64,000 nt of DNA. Origin: Bacteroidota bacterium. Lineage in GTDB: Bacteria > Bacteroidota > Bacteroidia > Chitinophagales > Chitinophagaceae. Each line of letters starts with the position of its first letter. Positions within the stretch are counted from its first letter, which is position 1. The stretch lies in NCBI GenBank assembly GCA_016868815.1, contig VGFQ01000007.1, positions 62,001 to 126,000 on the forward strand, given 5' to 3'. The translations under genes and the position numbers were made by a program. The notes under the pieces were generated by a model. It saw nothing but the letters and a program-made list of their open reading frames with translations, was not told where the DNA came from and did not search any database. Positions 1-9,628 of the stretch are shown piece after piece.

Positions 1-771
1 GCCGTCGTAAGCGCGCAGGAAAGAGTCGGGCACCTGTAAGGAGAGGTGTGGAAGGGTAATCGGAAAGTAGAGGAAGAAGGGGCGTCCGCGGTTCGATCGG
101 ATGAATTCCACAGCCTTGTCGCCCATGAGCTGCGGGGCGTAGTCGGTTCCTTGGAACTTTGCAAAGTCTGCCTTGGTGGCTGTCTTCGGGTCGAGGCTCT
201 TATGCACGTTGACCCAAGGGTTGCGGAGGCGGACGATGCAGTCGTCCTCCCAGAGGTGTGTTGGGTAGTGGTTATGCGCCTGCTTCTGGTCGAGGTATCC
301 AAAGTAATGGTCAAAGCCGTGCTTTAACGGGCTACCGGTGGTGCCGGTGACGCCCATACCCCACTTGCCGACGAGTCCGGTGGCATATTCTCTCTCCTTG
401 AGCATCCTCGCGAGGGTGTAGGCATTCTCGTGCAGCGGCATCTGTCCGCCCTCCTTCTCATCCTCGAAGCCGCCCATCTCGTAATTGCCGCGGATGTAGG
501 AATGGCCTGCATGGCGACCAGTCATGAGTATGCAGCGAGAAGGTGCGCAGACGGGCGCGCCGCTGTAATGTTGGGTGAAGCGCATGCCTTCGCGGGCCAT
601 CCGGTCTATATGGGGGGTCCGGATTTTGCGTTGTCCATAGCAGCCCAGCTCGCCGGCCCCCAGGTCGTCGGCGTAGATATATATGATGTTGGGCTTTGAC
701 GTGGAGGATTGTGTGAAACTTGACAGCCCTACCATGCAGAGTCCACATATTAGAATTAACTTTGAATCCAC
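1..771 (-). CDS. arylsulfatase-type sulfatase, N-terminal part (runs off window)
   Basis: Type I sulfatases hydrolyse sulfate esters using a formylglycine made from a Cys or Ser in C/S-x-P-x-R. Reading the minus strand from a GTG at 771 gives 257 residues without a stop to the window edge. A hydrophobic signal-like start (residues 4-19) is followed by PNIIYIYADDLG, which supplies the metal-binding Asp pair (35-36), and CAPSR at 75-79, so Cys75 would be the formylglycine precursor. MTGRHAGHSYIRG follows, as is usual after this motif. The C-terminal part lies outside the window. The GTG start is chosen because it is the only start that gives a full signal peptide; an in-frame TAA lies just upstream. 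It is divergent from the PqaA-like gene. Export to the periplasm and a sulfated glycan substrate are inferences. Confidence 0.88.
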   Translation of the reverse strand, partial: MDSKLILICGLCMVGLSSFTQSSTSKPNIIYIYADDLGAGELGCYGQRKIRTPHIDRMAREGMRFTQHYSGAPVCAPSRCILMTGRHAGHSYIRGNYEMGGFEDEKEGGQMPLHENAYTLARMLKEREYATGLVGKWGMGVTGTTGSPLKHGFDHYFGYLDQKQAHNHYPTHLWEDDCIVRLRNPWVNVHKSLDPKTATKADFAKFQGTDYAPQLMGDKAVEFIRSNRGRPFFLYFPITLPHLSLQVPDSFLRAYDG

Positions 772-871
772 AATCCAAGATAAACGAAAATCTTAATCGA
801 AGATGCCATCCCCAGATGATACAAGCTTTACGGTTTGGCAATCGGCATCCTTCACTTATTGAAGACCCATT

Positions 872-2218
872 ATGAGACCTCTTTGTTTTCTACTGCTGTT
901 TGTGATTGGATCAGTTCAAGCACAATCTCCCCGCGATCCAGTGACGGCTGCCACGGCGCTGCAGCAGTACCTCAGCCAGCCAGATGCCACCTATGCCTGG
1001 GAGCCGCGCGACACTTTCATGGTCGGGGATGTGACGGTGTACTCCGTCTTGCTCACCTCACAGACATGGCGGGGCATCCCTTGGCGTCATCAGCTAAGCA
1101 TCGCCGTCCCCAGAGATTTACGCCATGATGCCGCACTGTTGTTCATCAACGGCAGCGGCATGGATAAGGATGGAAACCCCAAGTGGAGTGGTAAGAACGA
1201 CCGACTCGGCGCCAGCATCGCCATGATCGCGGGTCGCAATCATGCCATCACCGCTGTCTTGAAGCAGGTGCCTGTGCAGCCCCTCTATGGTGGGCTAACC
1301 GAAGATGCGCTGATCTCTTACACGCTCGATGCCTTTCGAAAGGACAAGGACTACACCTGGCCCTTGTTATTTCCCATGGTGAAGTCTGCCCAGCGGGCGA
1401 TGGACTGTCTGCAGGCGTTCATGCTGCAACGAAGGGGACATATCGTCGGGCGATTCGTCGTGTCGGGCGGTTCCAAAAGGGGCTGGACGACCTGGCTCAC
1501 GGCAGCCCATGACCCCCGCGTGGTGGCATTTGCTCCGATGGTCATCGACATGCTCAACATGCCGGTGAGCATGAAGTACCAGCTTGAGACCTGGAATGCC
1601 TTCAGCGATCAGATCCAGGACTATGTGAAGCTAGGCATTGTGCAGGAGATGGCCACCGCCACCGGCATCGAGATCACAAGGATGATCGACCCGTACAGCT
1701 ATCGGCATTTGATGGACAAGCCAAAGCTCATCGTGATGGGTACCAACGACCCCTACTGGCCCATCGATAATGTTCGTAACTACCTCGACGACATCCCAGG
1801 CCGAAACATGCTTTATTATGTGCCCAATGCGGCCCACAACCTTGGTACCGGCATCGAGGCGGTCAACGCCCTCAGCGCCTTTTTCGCCAATACGCTCAAG
1901 GGGGCCGGGTATCCCACCTGCGATTGGAAGGCGAGGCTTCGCAGGCGAACCGTGTCATTGACGCTTTCCACCTCCGGAGACCTACTGGAAGATGTCGTTT
2001 GCTGGCAGGCAAAGTCGACCGACCGTGACTTCCGCAATGAGAAATGGTCATCGAAGAGCCTCGGCATTTCTGGCAAGTCGAAAATCTCACAGGAGCAGCC
2101 CCTGCCGGCATCGGGATATGCTGCCTTTTATTACGACCTGAAGTATCGGGATGCGAACGGGAATCCCTATCAGCTCAGCACGCGGGTGTTCCTGACGGAC
2201 TCGATGCGGTTGTACTGA
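872..2218 (+). CDS. PqaA-family (PhoPQ-activated pathogenicity-related) alpha/beta hydrolase
   Basis: The 448-residue protein has a signal peptide (cleavage near residue 18, after VQAQ) and the features of the PhoPQ-activated pathogenicity-related family (PF10142), an alpha/beta-hydrolase fold. The nucleophile elbow GGSKRG is at 199-204 with Ser201. The acid GTNDPYW supplies Asp293, and PNAAHNLG supplies His322, so the Ser-Asp-His triad is complete. The substrate is unknown in the family; an ester or peptide substrate is plausible. It is divergent from the sulfatase and convergent with the DapA-family gene, so all three may belong to one catabolic locus. Confidence 0.85.
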   Translation: MRPLCFLLLFVIGSVQAQSPRDPVTAATALQQYLSQPDATYAWEPRDTFMVGDVTVYSVLLTSQTWRGIPWRHQLSIAVPRDLRHDAALLFINGSGMDKDGNPKWSGKNDRLGASIAMIAGRNHAITAVLKQVPVQPLYGGLTEDALISYTLDAFRKDKDYTWPLLFPMVKSAQRAMDCLQAFMLQRRGHIVGRFVVSGGSKRGWTTWLTAAHDPRVVAFAPMVIDMLNMPVSMKYQLETWNAFSDQIQDYVKLGIVQEMATATGIEITRMIDPYSYRHLMDKPKLIVMGTNDPYWPIDNVRNYLDDIPGRNMLYYVPNAAHNLGTGIEAVNALSAFFANTLKGAGYPTCDWKARLRRRTVSLTLSTSGDLLEDVVCWQAKSTDRDFRNEKWSSKSLGISGKSKISQEQPLPASGYAAFYYDLKYRDANGNPYQLSTRVFLTDSMRLY

Positions 2219-2231
2219 TGCGAAAAAGGAT

Positions 2232-3212
2232 TCATGCCTTAACCATGGAGATGCCCAGACGGTCGTAGAGTTGTTTGGAGACGTTGTAGAGCAGGTCGAG
2301 GTCATCTATCTCCTTGTCTGTCGGCTTCCGCACTTCACGTCGCATCCGAGTGCCGATGCGCCAACCCCTGCGATGTAGGAAATATTTGGCATTGAGCGGA
2401 TAGAGGTGGTGGGCGATGTCCATGGTCTTCTGGAAGAACTCTCCGGCCAAGGCTGTCTCTTCTTTCTTTGTGGGGTCTTCTGCATGGGCGCAGAGCCAGG
2501 TGACCAGTTCAGGCCAAAGGTTTCCCTGGATACAGGAGAGTCCAGCTGCGCCTGCCTGCAACGTCTCGACGGCGTGGCCCATGAAGGCGTCGTATAGTCC
2601 GAAGCGCGCACCATGGGTTCTCGTTTGCTGCAGTTTATCCCGTACCTGTCCGATGTCGCAGCAGGTGTCTTTATGATAGGTGAGCCTTCCGGTGCGTACG
2701 CATTCGCCCAGCAGGCGGCCACCCACCAGCCGTTTGTAAGGTGTCGGACATTCATAGAAACCGAGTGGTATGTCACCTGTGGCATCCAGCAACCGATGGA
2801 AATTGTCTTGGAAGACCTGGTCTGTTTCTTTTTCTGATGCGAGCATGTTCGAGAGTAGGATGACCGCTTGTACGCCGGTATCATGGATGCGTCGGATGAA
2901 GGCTGCCTGGGCCTTCGTCTCCATCGAGAAAGTTCCGGAGGCCACGACAGGCCCTTTGCCTTTGGCGATGCGCACGACATGCCTTGTCACGCCGATGCGC
3001 TCTTCTGGGTCGAGGTCGAACATTTCGCTCGACAGGCAGTTGGCGAATAGTCCTGCCGCGCCTGCTTCCAGGTACGCCTCGGTGAGCCGGGTGAGGGCGT
3101 CGTAGTCCACCTTACCCTCGTCGGTGAAGGTCGTCAGCATGACGGGGATAAAGCCTTTTTGCTTTGTTGCTGCGGTTTTGTTGCCTTCTGCTGTCATGAT
3201 CTTGTTATTCAC
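2232..3212 (-). CDS. DapA/NanA-family lyase or aldolase
   Basis: This 326-residue class I aldolase-family protein forms a Schiff base between an active-site Lys and a 2-oxo acid. Visible are the N-terminal GFIPVMLTTFTDEG strand, the catalytic Tyr in FYECPTPYKR (Tyr153) and the Schiff-base Lys in YHKDT (Lys181). The YECP motif differs from the YNVP of true dihydrodipicolinate synthase, so a sugar-acid or keto-acid lyase or dehydratase is more likely than DapA. There is no signal peptide, so it should be cytoplasmic. It sits downstream of the DUF1080 gene on the same strand with a 100-base gap, beside a divergent sugar-catabolic operon, which supports a role in carbohydrate breakdown (inference). 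Confidence 0.8.
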   Translation of the reverse strand: MNNKIMTAEGNKTAATKQKGFIPVMLTTFTDEGKVDYDALTRLTEAYLEAGAAGLFANCLSSEMFDLDPEERIGVTRHVVRIAKGKGPVVASGTFSMETKAQAAFIRRIHDTGVQAVILLSNMLASEKETDQVFQDNFHRLLDATGDIPLGFYECPTPYKRLVGGRLLGECVRTGRLTYHKDTCCDIGQVRDKLQQTRTHGARFGLYDAFMGHAVETLQAGAAGLSCIQGNLWPELVTWLCAHAEDPTKKEETALAGEFFQKTMDIAHHLYPLNAKYFLHRRGWRIGTRMRREVRKPTDKEIDDLDLLYNVSKQLYDRLGISMVKA

Positions 3213-3312
3213 TTCGCTTCTTTCTTATGCCTTGTGGGTATCCACCCTAGGCTGTTAGTAGGGTACAATATATAAAAAAGCTTCAGTCTTTTTCGGTATC
3301 GCCAATCAGGTG

Positions 3313-3963
3313 TCAGTCCTGGGAGCGATAGGCAAGCTTTCTTGCCTCTACGCGCATGCCGGCGTTATGGCATTGGATGACGAACCGTCCGGACTGGTAC
3401 GTGCTGTCGATGTGGGTCATCACCAGGGAGTCCTTCACCCAGATGCGTATCAACGATCCTTCGGCGCTCACCCGCAGCGGAAACCACTCTCCGTCTTGGG
3501 TGAGCAGGGCGGTAGCTTTGCCAGTTGGCTTTCCGGGTCGCCACAGCCAGCCGGTGTGTGCTTCCTGGTTGTGGCAGATTTGTGCTTCATAGCCGACGGG
3601 GAAGCCGTTGGGGTTGGGACTGGGTTCCTGGGCCCTGAAATAGAGTCCGGCGTTGGCGCCTTTGCCCAGGTCTGTGATGCGGAACTCTCCCTTCACCTCT
3701 AGGTTGTTGGCAACCGGTGTAGCATAGAGGTGTCCGCGGGCACCTTCTCCGATGAGGATTCCATCTTTGACCGTCCAGTTCGCTTCTCCGCGGGCTGTCC
3801 AACCTTCAAGGTCACGCCCATTAAAGAGGGATCTCCATTTTTTCGGTTGACCGTTGCTGTTGTATGCATCATTCGAGAGGAGAAGGATGCATAGGAGCAT
3901 GGCAGATCTGATCGACAGCAACCGTCTGTATATCTGCCAGGAGCGTGTGAAAGGGTGGGGCAT
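3313..3963 (-). CDS. DUF1080 (3-keto-disaccharide hydrolase family) secreted protein
   Basis: The 216-residue protein has the DUF1080/PF06439 jelly-roll fold. It opens with W-x-LFNGRDLEGW, followed by W-x-VKDGILIGEG, the central G-x-NAGLYFRAQ motif and a closing VIQCHNAGMRVEARKL strand. A hydrophobic N-terminus (residues 20-31) suggests export. The family is linked to cleavage of glycosides that have been oxidised at C3. No Gfo/Idh/MocA oxidoreductase, the usual partner that makes the 3-keto group, is present in this window. Neighbours are a DapA-family lyase downstream and a divergent operon with two dehydrogenases. Confidence 0.85.
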   Translation of the reverse strand: MPHPFTRSWQIYRRLLSIRSAMLLCILLLSNDAYNSNGQPKKWRSLFNGRDLEGWTARGEANWTVKDGILIGEGARGHLYATPVANNLEVKGEFRITDLGKGANAGLYFRAQEPSPNPNGFPVGYEAQICHNQEAHTGWLWRPGKPTGKATALLTQDGEWFPLRVSAEGSLIRIWVKDSLVMTHIDSTYQSGRFVIQCHNAGMRVEARKLAYRSQD

Positions 3964-4034
3964 GTGTAGGTTGTTTCAGTTTGGGGACATGATTTTAGCT
4001 TAAATTACGGAATGATCCTCGTACGTACTCTAAA

Positions 4035-4736
4035 ATGCGTATCATGAAGCCAATTGTACAGATATCCTTGGACCTGACCTCCATAGATGAAGCGTTGGAG
4101 ACGGCTGCCATGGCGATGCGTGCCGGTGTCGACTGGCTGGAGGCGGGGACGCCGCTGATCCTGGCGGAGGGGCTGCATGGGGTGCGCAAGCTACGGGAGG
4201 CCTTTCCTGGTATACCCATTGTGGCCGACCTCAAGACGATGGACGGCGGATACCTGGAGGCAGAGATGATGGCCAAAGCCGGCGCTACACATGTGGTGGT
4301 GATGGCTCGTGCGCATGCCGAGACGGTCAAATGCGTGGTAAAGGCCGGCCATGAATATGGCATCGCTGTCATGGGCGATAATATGATATGCCCGGACATG
4401 GTTGAAGGCGCGCGCTGGCTGCAAGACCTGGGCTGCGACTTCATCATTCACCACATTGGATACGATGAGCGGCGGGGCATCGCAGCCCAAGGTCTTCGGA
4501 TGCCGAGCCCACTCGATAAGCTGCGCGAAGTGGTGCAGGCGGTGAAAGTGCCCGTGCAGGCCGTTGGGGGGTTGAGCCTGGAGCAGGCCATCCAATGCCC
4601 TGCCTATGGCGCCCCGCTGGTTGTCCTCGGCGCCCCACTGACCATCGATGCCGATGCGTTCCGGACGGCAGATGGCGATCTAGAGTCTTCGCTCCGACTG
4701 ATTTGCGAGCGTATCCATGCGTATGGAGACGTCTGA
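4035..4736 (+). CDS. HUMPS-family decarboxylase/aldolase (hexulose-6-phosphate synthase or keto-gulonate-phosphate decarboxylase type)
   Basis: The 233-residue TIM barrel belongs to the orotidine-5-phosphate decarboxylase superfamily. The hallmark DxKxxD is at 65-70 (DLKTMD), preceded by EAGTPLILAEGL, which is typical of the HUMPS branch (3-hexulose-6-phosphate synthase and 3-keto-L-gulonate-6-phosphate decarboxylase) rather than PyrF. The two activities cannot be told apart by eye. An alternative start is the ATG three codons later (4044). It is the first gene of a tight operon with an MDR dehydrogenase 19 bases downstream and an SDR after that. A sugar-acid or sugar-phosphate pathway is the likely setting. 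Confidence 0.78.
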   Translation: MRIMKPIVQISLDLTSIDEALETAAMAMRAGVDWLEAGTPLILAEGLHGVRKLREAFPGIPIVADLKTMDGGYLEAEMMAKAGATHVVVMARAHAETVKCVVKAGHEYGIAVMGDNMICPDMVEGARWLQDLGCDFIIHHIGYDERRGIAAQGLRMPSPLDKLREVVQAVKVPVQAVGGLSLEQAIQCPAYGAPLVVLGAPLTIDADAFRTADGDLESSLRLICERIHAYGDV

Positions 4737-4755
4737 TCTTAAATAATAAATTTTT

Positions 4756-5790
<1,035 letters not shown>

Positions 5791-5791
5791 G

Positions 5792-6592
5792 ATGAGGTTG
5801 GAGGGGAAGGTTGTCATCGTCACCGGCAGCACGCAGGGCATCGGCAAGGCCATTGCCCAGCGATGCGTACGGGAGGGTGCACGCGTCGTGGTGCATGGTC
5901 TTGAAGAAGAGATGGGGCGAGCGGTCGTCGCTTCATGTGGGCCTGGCAAGGCAGTCCTGCTCGTCGGCGACCTTTCGGAGCCTGGGCTCTGCCATCGACT
6001 GGTGGATCTAGCTGTTTCGAGTTTCGGCCGCCTCGACGCCGTTGTCAACAATGCTGCCATCGTCGCGTCTTCCAATATACATACGACGGATGCCGAGTTC
6101 CTGCGGCGCTTGTTGGAAGTCAATACGATTGCACCTTTTCTCCTCATCCAAGCGGCCTTACCAACCCTACAGGCCGCACGCGGTTCGGTGTTGAACATCG
6201 GCTCTGTGAATGCCTATAGCGGGGAGCCTGACCTGCTGGCCTACAGCATCAGCAAGGGAGCACTCATGACCCTCACGCGCAACCTTGGGGACAGCCTTTT
6301 CCGTACGTATGGCATTCGGGTGAACCAAATCAACCCCGGCTGGGTGCTGACGGAGAAGGAGGTGCAGCGCAAGCGTGCGCATGGCCTGCCAGACGACTGG
6401 TATCGCGACCTCCCTGCGGCCTATGCACCTGCCGGACGCATCCTGAAGCCGGAGGAAATCGCTGCAGCCGCCATTCCATGGTTGGAGGATGAGAGCGGAC
6501 CCGTCAGCGGTCAAGTGCTAGAACTGGAACAGTATCCTTTCATCGGCCGAAACCCGCCAAAGGATACGAGCACCATCCCTACACGCAAGTGA
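5792..6592 (+). CDS. SDR-family sugar/polyol oxidoreductase
   Basis: The 266-residue classical short-chain dehydrogenase has the nucleotide motif TGSTQGIG at 12-19, NNAAIV, the catalytic Ser in NIGSVNAYSG and the YSISK Tyr-Lys pair, and ends with the usual SGQVLELEQY region. The start ATG lies one base after the MDR stop, so the genes are translationally coupled. Glucose-1-dehydrogenase-like or sugar-acid dehydrogenase activity is likely, but the substrate cannot be read from sequence. It is the last gene of the operon; the DNA after it is decayed. Confidence 0.85.
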   Translation: MRLEGKVVIVTGSTQGIGKAIAQRCVREGARVVVHGLEEEMGRAVVASCGPGKAVLLVGDLSEPGLCHRLVDLAVSSFGRLDAVVNNAAIVASSNIHTTDAEFLRRLLEVNTIAPFLLIQAALPTLQAARGSVLNIGSVNAYSGEPDLLAYSISKGALMTLTRNLGDSLFRTYGIRVNQINPGWVLTEKEVQRKRAHGLPDDWYRDLPAAYAPAGRILKPEEIAAAAIPWLEDESGPVSGQVLELEQYPFIGRNPPKDTSTIPTRK

Positions 6593-7156
6593 TCCCTGAT
6601 AGGGTCTTGCCGATGGCATGAGCTTTGTTGGGGGGCTTCGGTATCCACTCATGATGGCTAGAGCCCTCGCCATGTTCAATCGCTTCAGTGCCAATCCTGA
6701 AACATCCTTGGTGTACTGCCGGAACAGGAGATCCATGGATACTGGCGCTGCTCATTCCGCCGCGCTACTGATTACGGCGTGTATTCGCACCAAGTCTCCC
6801 TTTCACGTTTGAAAGCGACAGCAGGTATTCTCGTTGTGAGTATTTAGATTTGCATAGAGGTATTCCATCCCCTCCAACATGTTTCGACCCCTTTAGTGAA
6901 GCCAACAGCCAAGCCCTCTTTTTCGCTTCGAGACGATCCGACTCATTACCCATATCTGTTGAACCGTTCTTGCCATGGCCCACAATTCATATTCCGCTGG
7001 GTTCTGTTCCATGTCTCTACAGTATGCATCTTGCCTACATATTTCATGCAATGCTCCGATGTAAAGATTTCCATGACCTTTTCGAGTTGAGTGAAAAAAG
7101 CATATAAAGAGTCCCGATGGCTCTCGATATCGGATATATGTCATCGGTTCGGCCTA
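6593..7156. other. gene-free stretch with no nameable coding remnant
   Basis: No frame gives a convincing intact protein over about 560 bases. Minus-strand frames between about 7144 and 6650 show disconnected protein-like stretches interrupted by stops, for example HTVETWNRTQRN near 7030. I cannot assign them to a family. Composition is intermediate between the GC-rich operon to the left and the AT-rich island to the right. Confidence 0.4.
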
Positions 7157-7689
7157 ATTTGTCACCCATCTGGTAAAGAAACCTATCTCACGTTTAATCC
7201 AGGATTGATTGTGGGTGGTTTGGAGGTTTCTTATAATGATGAAACATAACAGGGTCAAGTTGCGGGGAAAACAAATATTATTTCTCCCCACACGTATGCC
7301 AACGGGGATCTTCGGTTTTTGAGTGAAGAACAAAAGAAAATGCATGAAATGTAATGGGTGGAATTGTTGCACAATCATTACCTGGTACAAAAGCTACTAT
7401 TCGTTTTTCAGATGGTATTCCTTCGATGCCCCCTACCGAAGGAAATACAAAATTGGCTACTCAGTTGAGCGAGGTTAGTGAAGCGCTTGGTTTTGGAAAA
7501 ATTTCTCCGGGCAACCCTGGCAGTCGCGGAGCGGGCGATATTCCCTACGTAGCAAAATATCTTGACTGTTTGGATGGACTGGGCGCCAGCGAGCGTGGCG
7601 CACATGCTCCCGGGGAAACGATAAACCTTAAAGAATATCCAAAATTGATACAACGAACAGCAGTGTTTTTGTATCGATTAACTAGATAA
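7157..7689 (+). pseudogene. M20-family peptidase (carboxypeptidase G2-like), C-terminal remnant
   Basis: The frame reads FNPGLIVGG, then NIISPHTYANGDLRFL, then (after a frame change) SLPGTKATIRFSDGIPSMPPTE, RGAGDIPYVAKY, LDGLGASERGAHAPGE and a final TAVFLYRLTR. This is the order of conserved blocks in the C-terminal half of carboxypeptidase G2-like M20 zinc peptidases. An in-frame TAA at 7247-7249 and a one-base frame change near 7346-7354 break it, and the N-terminal catalytic half is absent. It is therefore a dead fragment, AT-rich compared with its surroundings. Confidence 0.82.
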
Positions 7690-7694
7690 GCGAA

Positions 7695-7924
7695 TTATCT
7701 GTTTTGATTTTTGCTTCTTTTAAATAAAGAATAAGAAAAAACAACAGGAATTAGCGATATTAAAATTGTTATGGTTATAAATGTGTAAAATAAAATATGG
7801 CAATTAAAAAAATGGATAGTAATAACTGAAGAACCCCACCCACTATCCAATATTTTCCAGCCAACCCATGTGTCTTTTTCCAATTTTCTTCATTTTCCAA
7901 AGTCCAGGGAAGTTTGTAAACCTT
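7695..7924 (-). pseudogene. SdpI-family membrane protein, C-terminal remnant
   Basis: The minus strand reads YKLPWTLENEENWKKTHGLAG, then KYWIVGGVLQLLLSIFLIAIF, which matches the characteristic W-x-KTHR-x-AGK plus transmembrane block of SdpI/YfhL-like proteins (SdpI is the immunity/signal protein for the Bacillus SdpC toxin). After FTHL the frame stops and resumes in the next frame with FITITILISLIPVVFSYSLF, a last transmembrane helix. The upstream part is missing and an in-frame TAG precedes it. It lies tail to tail with the M20 remnant, 5 bases apart. Confidence 0.72.
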
Positions 7925-7946
7925 CTAATAATTCATTTGGTTTTTT

Positions 7947-8127
7947 TCATTTATGTTCATCTTTTGACTTATATAATTCTTCTATCTGCTTTTATATTTT
8001 TGCTATTCTAGTTTTATAACTTTCAATGGTAACACTACGACTCCATTTACCTATATTATTTACAGGCACCATATCCTCATAGTATTTTAATTTTTTCTAA
8101 TTCTTTAAGTTCCTCAAATAGTGGCAT
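7947..8127 (-). pseudogene. small hypothetical gene, broken by frameshift and stop
   Basis: An ATG at 8127 has an unusually strong Shine-Dalgarno AAAGGAGG five bases upstream (8133-8140 on the other strand). The product begins MPLFEELKELEKI, then the frame changes to KYYEDMVPVNNIGKWSRSV, reaches a TAA and resumes as KQIEELYKSKDEHK to a TGA at 7947. Restored, it would be a charged protein of about 60 residues with helical ends. I do not recognise the family. Confidence 0.5.
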
Positions 8128-8322
8128 AGTTGCCTCCTTTCTTTGTTTGTATTGTCACTTCAATATAAAACCTTGTACCAATCCCGCTCCCATTTTTTCG
8201 CCAAGTAAATGGTCGGTTACAAGCCTTACAAATCTTACTGGGCAGGTATTCTTTTTTAACTGGCTTTTTTTGCGTTACGCATGTTCTTTAGAACAAATTC
8301 AGGATAATTTTGTTTTTTTTAT

Positions 8323-8625
8323 ATGGCAACCGCCGATAGTATAAAAACTGTTCTGTCCAACACTGTTGTGCAAGACCGAGTGATAGAAATGGCCTGGGAG
8401 GACAGAACACCTTTTGAAGCTATTGAATTTCAATTTGGGCTTGCGGAAGCGGATGTGATTGAAATTATGCGTCGGTCTTTGAAGCGAAGCAGTTTTAATT
8501 TATGGCGAAAGCGTGTTAACAGCGGGGTTAGTATAAAGCATCAAAAAATTAGGGATGCTTCAATTATTCGTTTTAAGTGTAGCCGGCAGCGACAAATTTC
8601 ATTGAATAAAATAAGCAAGCGGTAG
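8323..8625 (+). CDS. DUF2805 / TIGR03643-family protein
   Basis: The 100-residue protein contains the conserved DUF2805 block: DRVIEMAWEDRTPFEAIEFQ, then FGL-x-EADVIEIMRRSLKRSSFNLWRKRV. The pattern suggests a small helix-turn-helix-like fold. Function is unknown; a nucleic-acid-binding role is only a guess. The C-terminal 30 residues are basic and poorly conserved, so the reading frame may have been extended by mutation. The gene is AT-rich like the decayed genes beside it and is the only intact one in the island. Confidence 0.72.
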   Translation: MATADSIKTVLSNTVVQDRVIEMAWEDRTPFEAIEFQFGLAEADVIEIMRRSLKRSSFNLWRKRVNSGVSIKHQKIRDASIIRFKCSRQRQISLNKISKR

Positions 8626-8681
8626 GTTTTATTTTTTTAGCAAGTCCTTCCACGTATTGTAGGAGTAGCTATGCTGAACTA

Positions 8682-9617
8682 ATGGCCTCCTACCATCCCA
8701 TATCCATCAAACCTTTCTACATCATGCCCCGTCTCGCAGCCTTTCCCAAAGCCTTCATGCAAGCCCTCTGCAAGGATGGATCTATGAAGCTATCCGAATG
8801 GATACAAATGGCATCACTACTTGACATCGAAGGACTGGAATGGTACGCTGGTTTTCTGGAGATGCGGGACCGAGATCACTGGGCCGGCTTCCGTCAGCAG
8901 GTGGAAGACCTGGGTATGGTCATTCCAATGATGTGCTGCTCTCCGGATTTCACGCATCCCGACGCCGCTTTCCGCCGCGCTCAGGTCGAGCAACAGCATT
9001 ATTGGATAGAGATGACCCATGCCCTGGGAGGTGCTTACTGCCGCGTGCTCTCCGGCCAGCGGCGGCCAGAGCTGACGATCGAAGAGGGCATAGGTTATGC
9101 GGAGGAATGCATCCGTGCCTGCCTGCCCTTCGCAGCTGATCGGGGCATCACGCTGGTCATCGAGAACCACTATAAAGATGATTTCTGGACCTGGCCCGAG
9201 TTTGCCCAGCAGATGGATGTCTTCTGCACATTGGTCGACCGCATTCAGGAGCCGGGATTTGGGGTGAACTATGATCCCAGCAATACCTACCTGGCCGGAG
9301 AGGATCCTATCACCCTGCTGGACAGCGTCCTGCACCGGGTTGTAACCATGCATGCCAGTGACCGATATCTACGATATGGCACGATCGAAGATTTACGGAT
9401 GGAGGAGGGCGGGGTGGAAGGCTATGCCAGCCGGCTCAGCCATGGAGAGATTGGGAAAGGGCTCAATGATTATGACGCCATCTTTTCCCGGCTCCAGAGT
9501 GCCGGATTTGAGGGATGGATTAGTATTGAAGATGGGGTGGAGGGGATGGAACAGCTGGCTCGCAGCGTAGGCTTTCTTCGGACAAAGATGCAGGCTTATT
9601 GGCCCACCCCTGCCTAG
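8682..9617 (+). CDS. sugar phosphate isomerase/epimerase-type TIM-barrel protein
   Basis: The 311-residue AP-endonuclease-2-fold TIM barrel has the four metal ligands in order: Glu161 (VIENHY), Asp198 (NYDPSN), His224 (TMHASD) and Glu283 (SIEDG). There is no signal peptide. The family includes sugar isomerases, epimerases and hydratases or dehydratases acting on keto sugars. It sits downstream of the MDR-SDR operon, separated by the decayed island, and its composition matches the operon rather than the island. It was probably once contiguous with the operon (inference). Confidence 0.85.
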   Translation: MASYHPISIKPFYIMPRLAAFPKAFMQALCKDGSMKLSEWIQMASLLDIEGLEWYAGFLEMRDRDHWAGFRQQVEDLGMVIPMMCCSPDFTHPDAAFRRAQVEQQHYWIEMTHALGGAYCRVLSGQRRPELTIEEGIGYAEECIRACLPFAADRGITLVIENHYKDDFWTWPEFAQQMDVFCTLVDRIQEPGFGVNYDPSNTYLAGEDPITLLDSVLHRVVTMHASDRYLRYGTIEDLRMEEGGVEGYASRLSHGEIGKGLNDYDAIFSRLQSAGFEGWISIEDGVEGMEQLARSVGFLRTKMQAYWPTPA

Positions 9618-9628
9618 CAACAGCGCCG

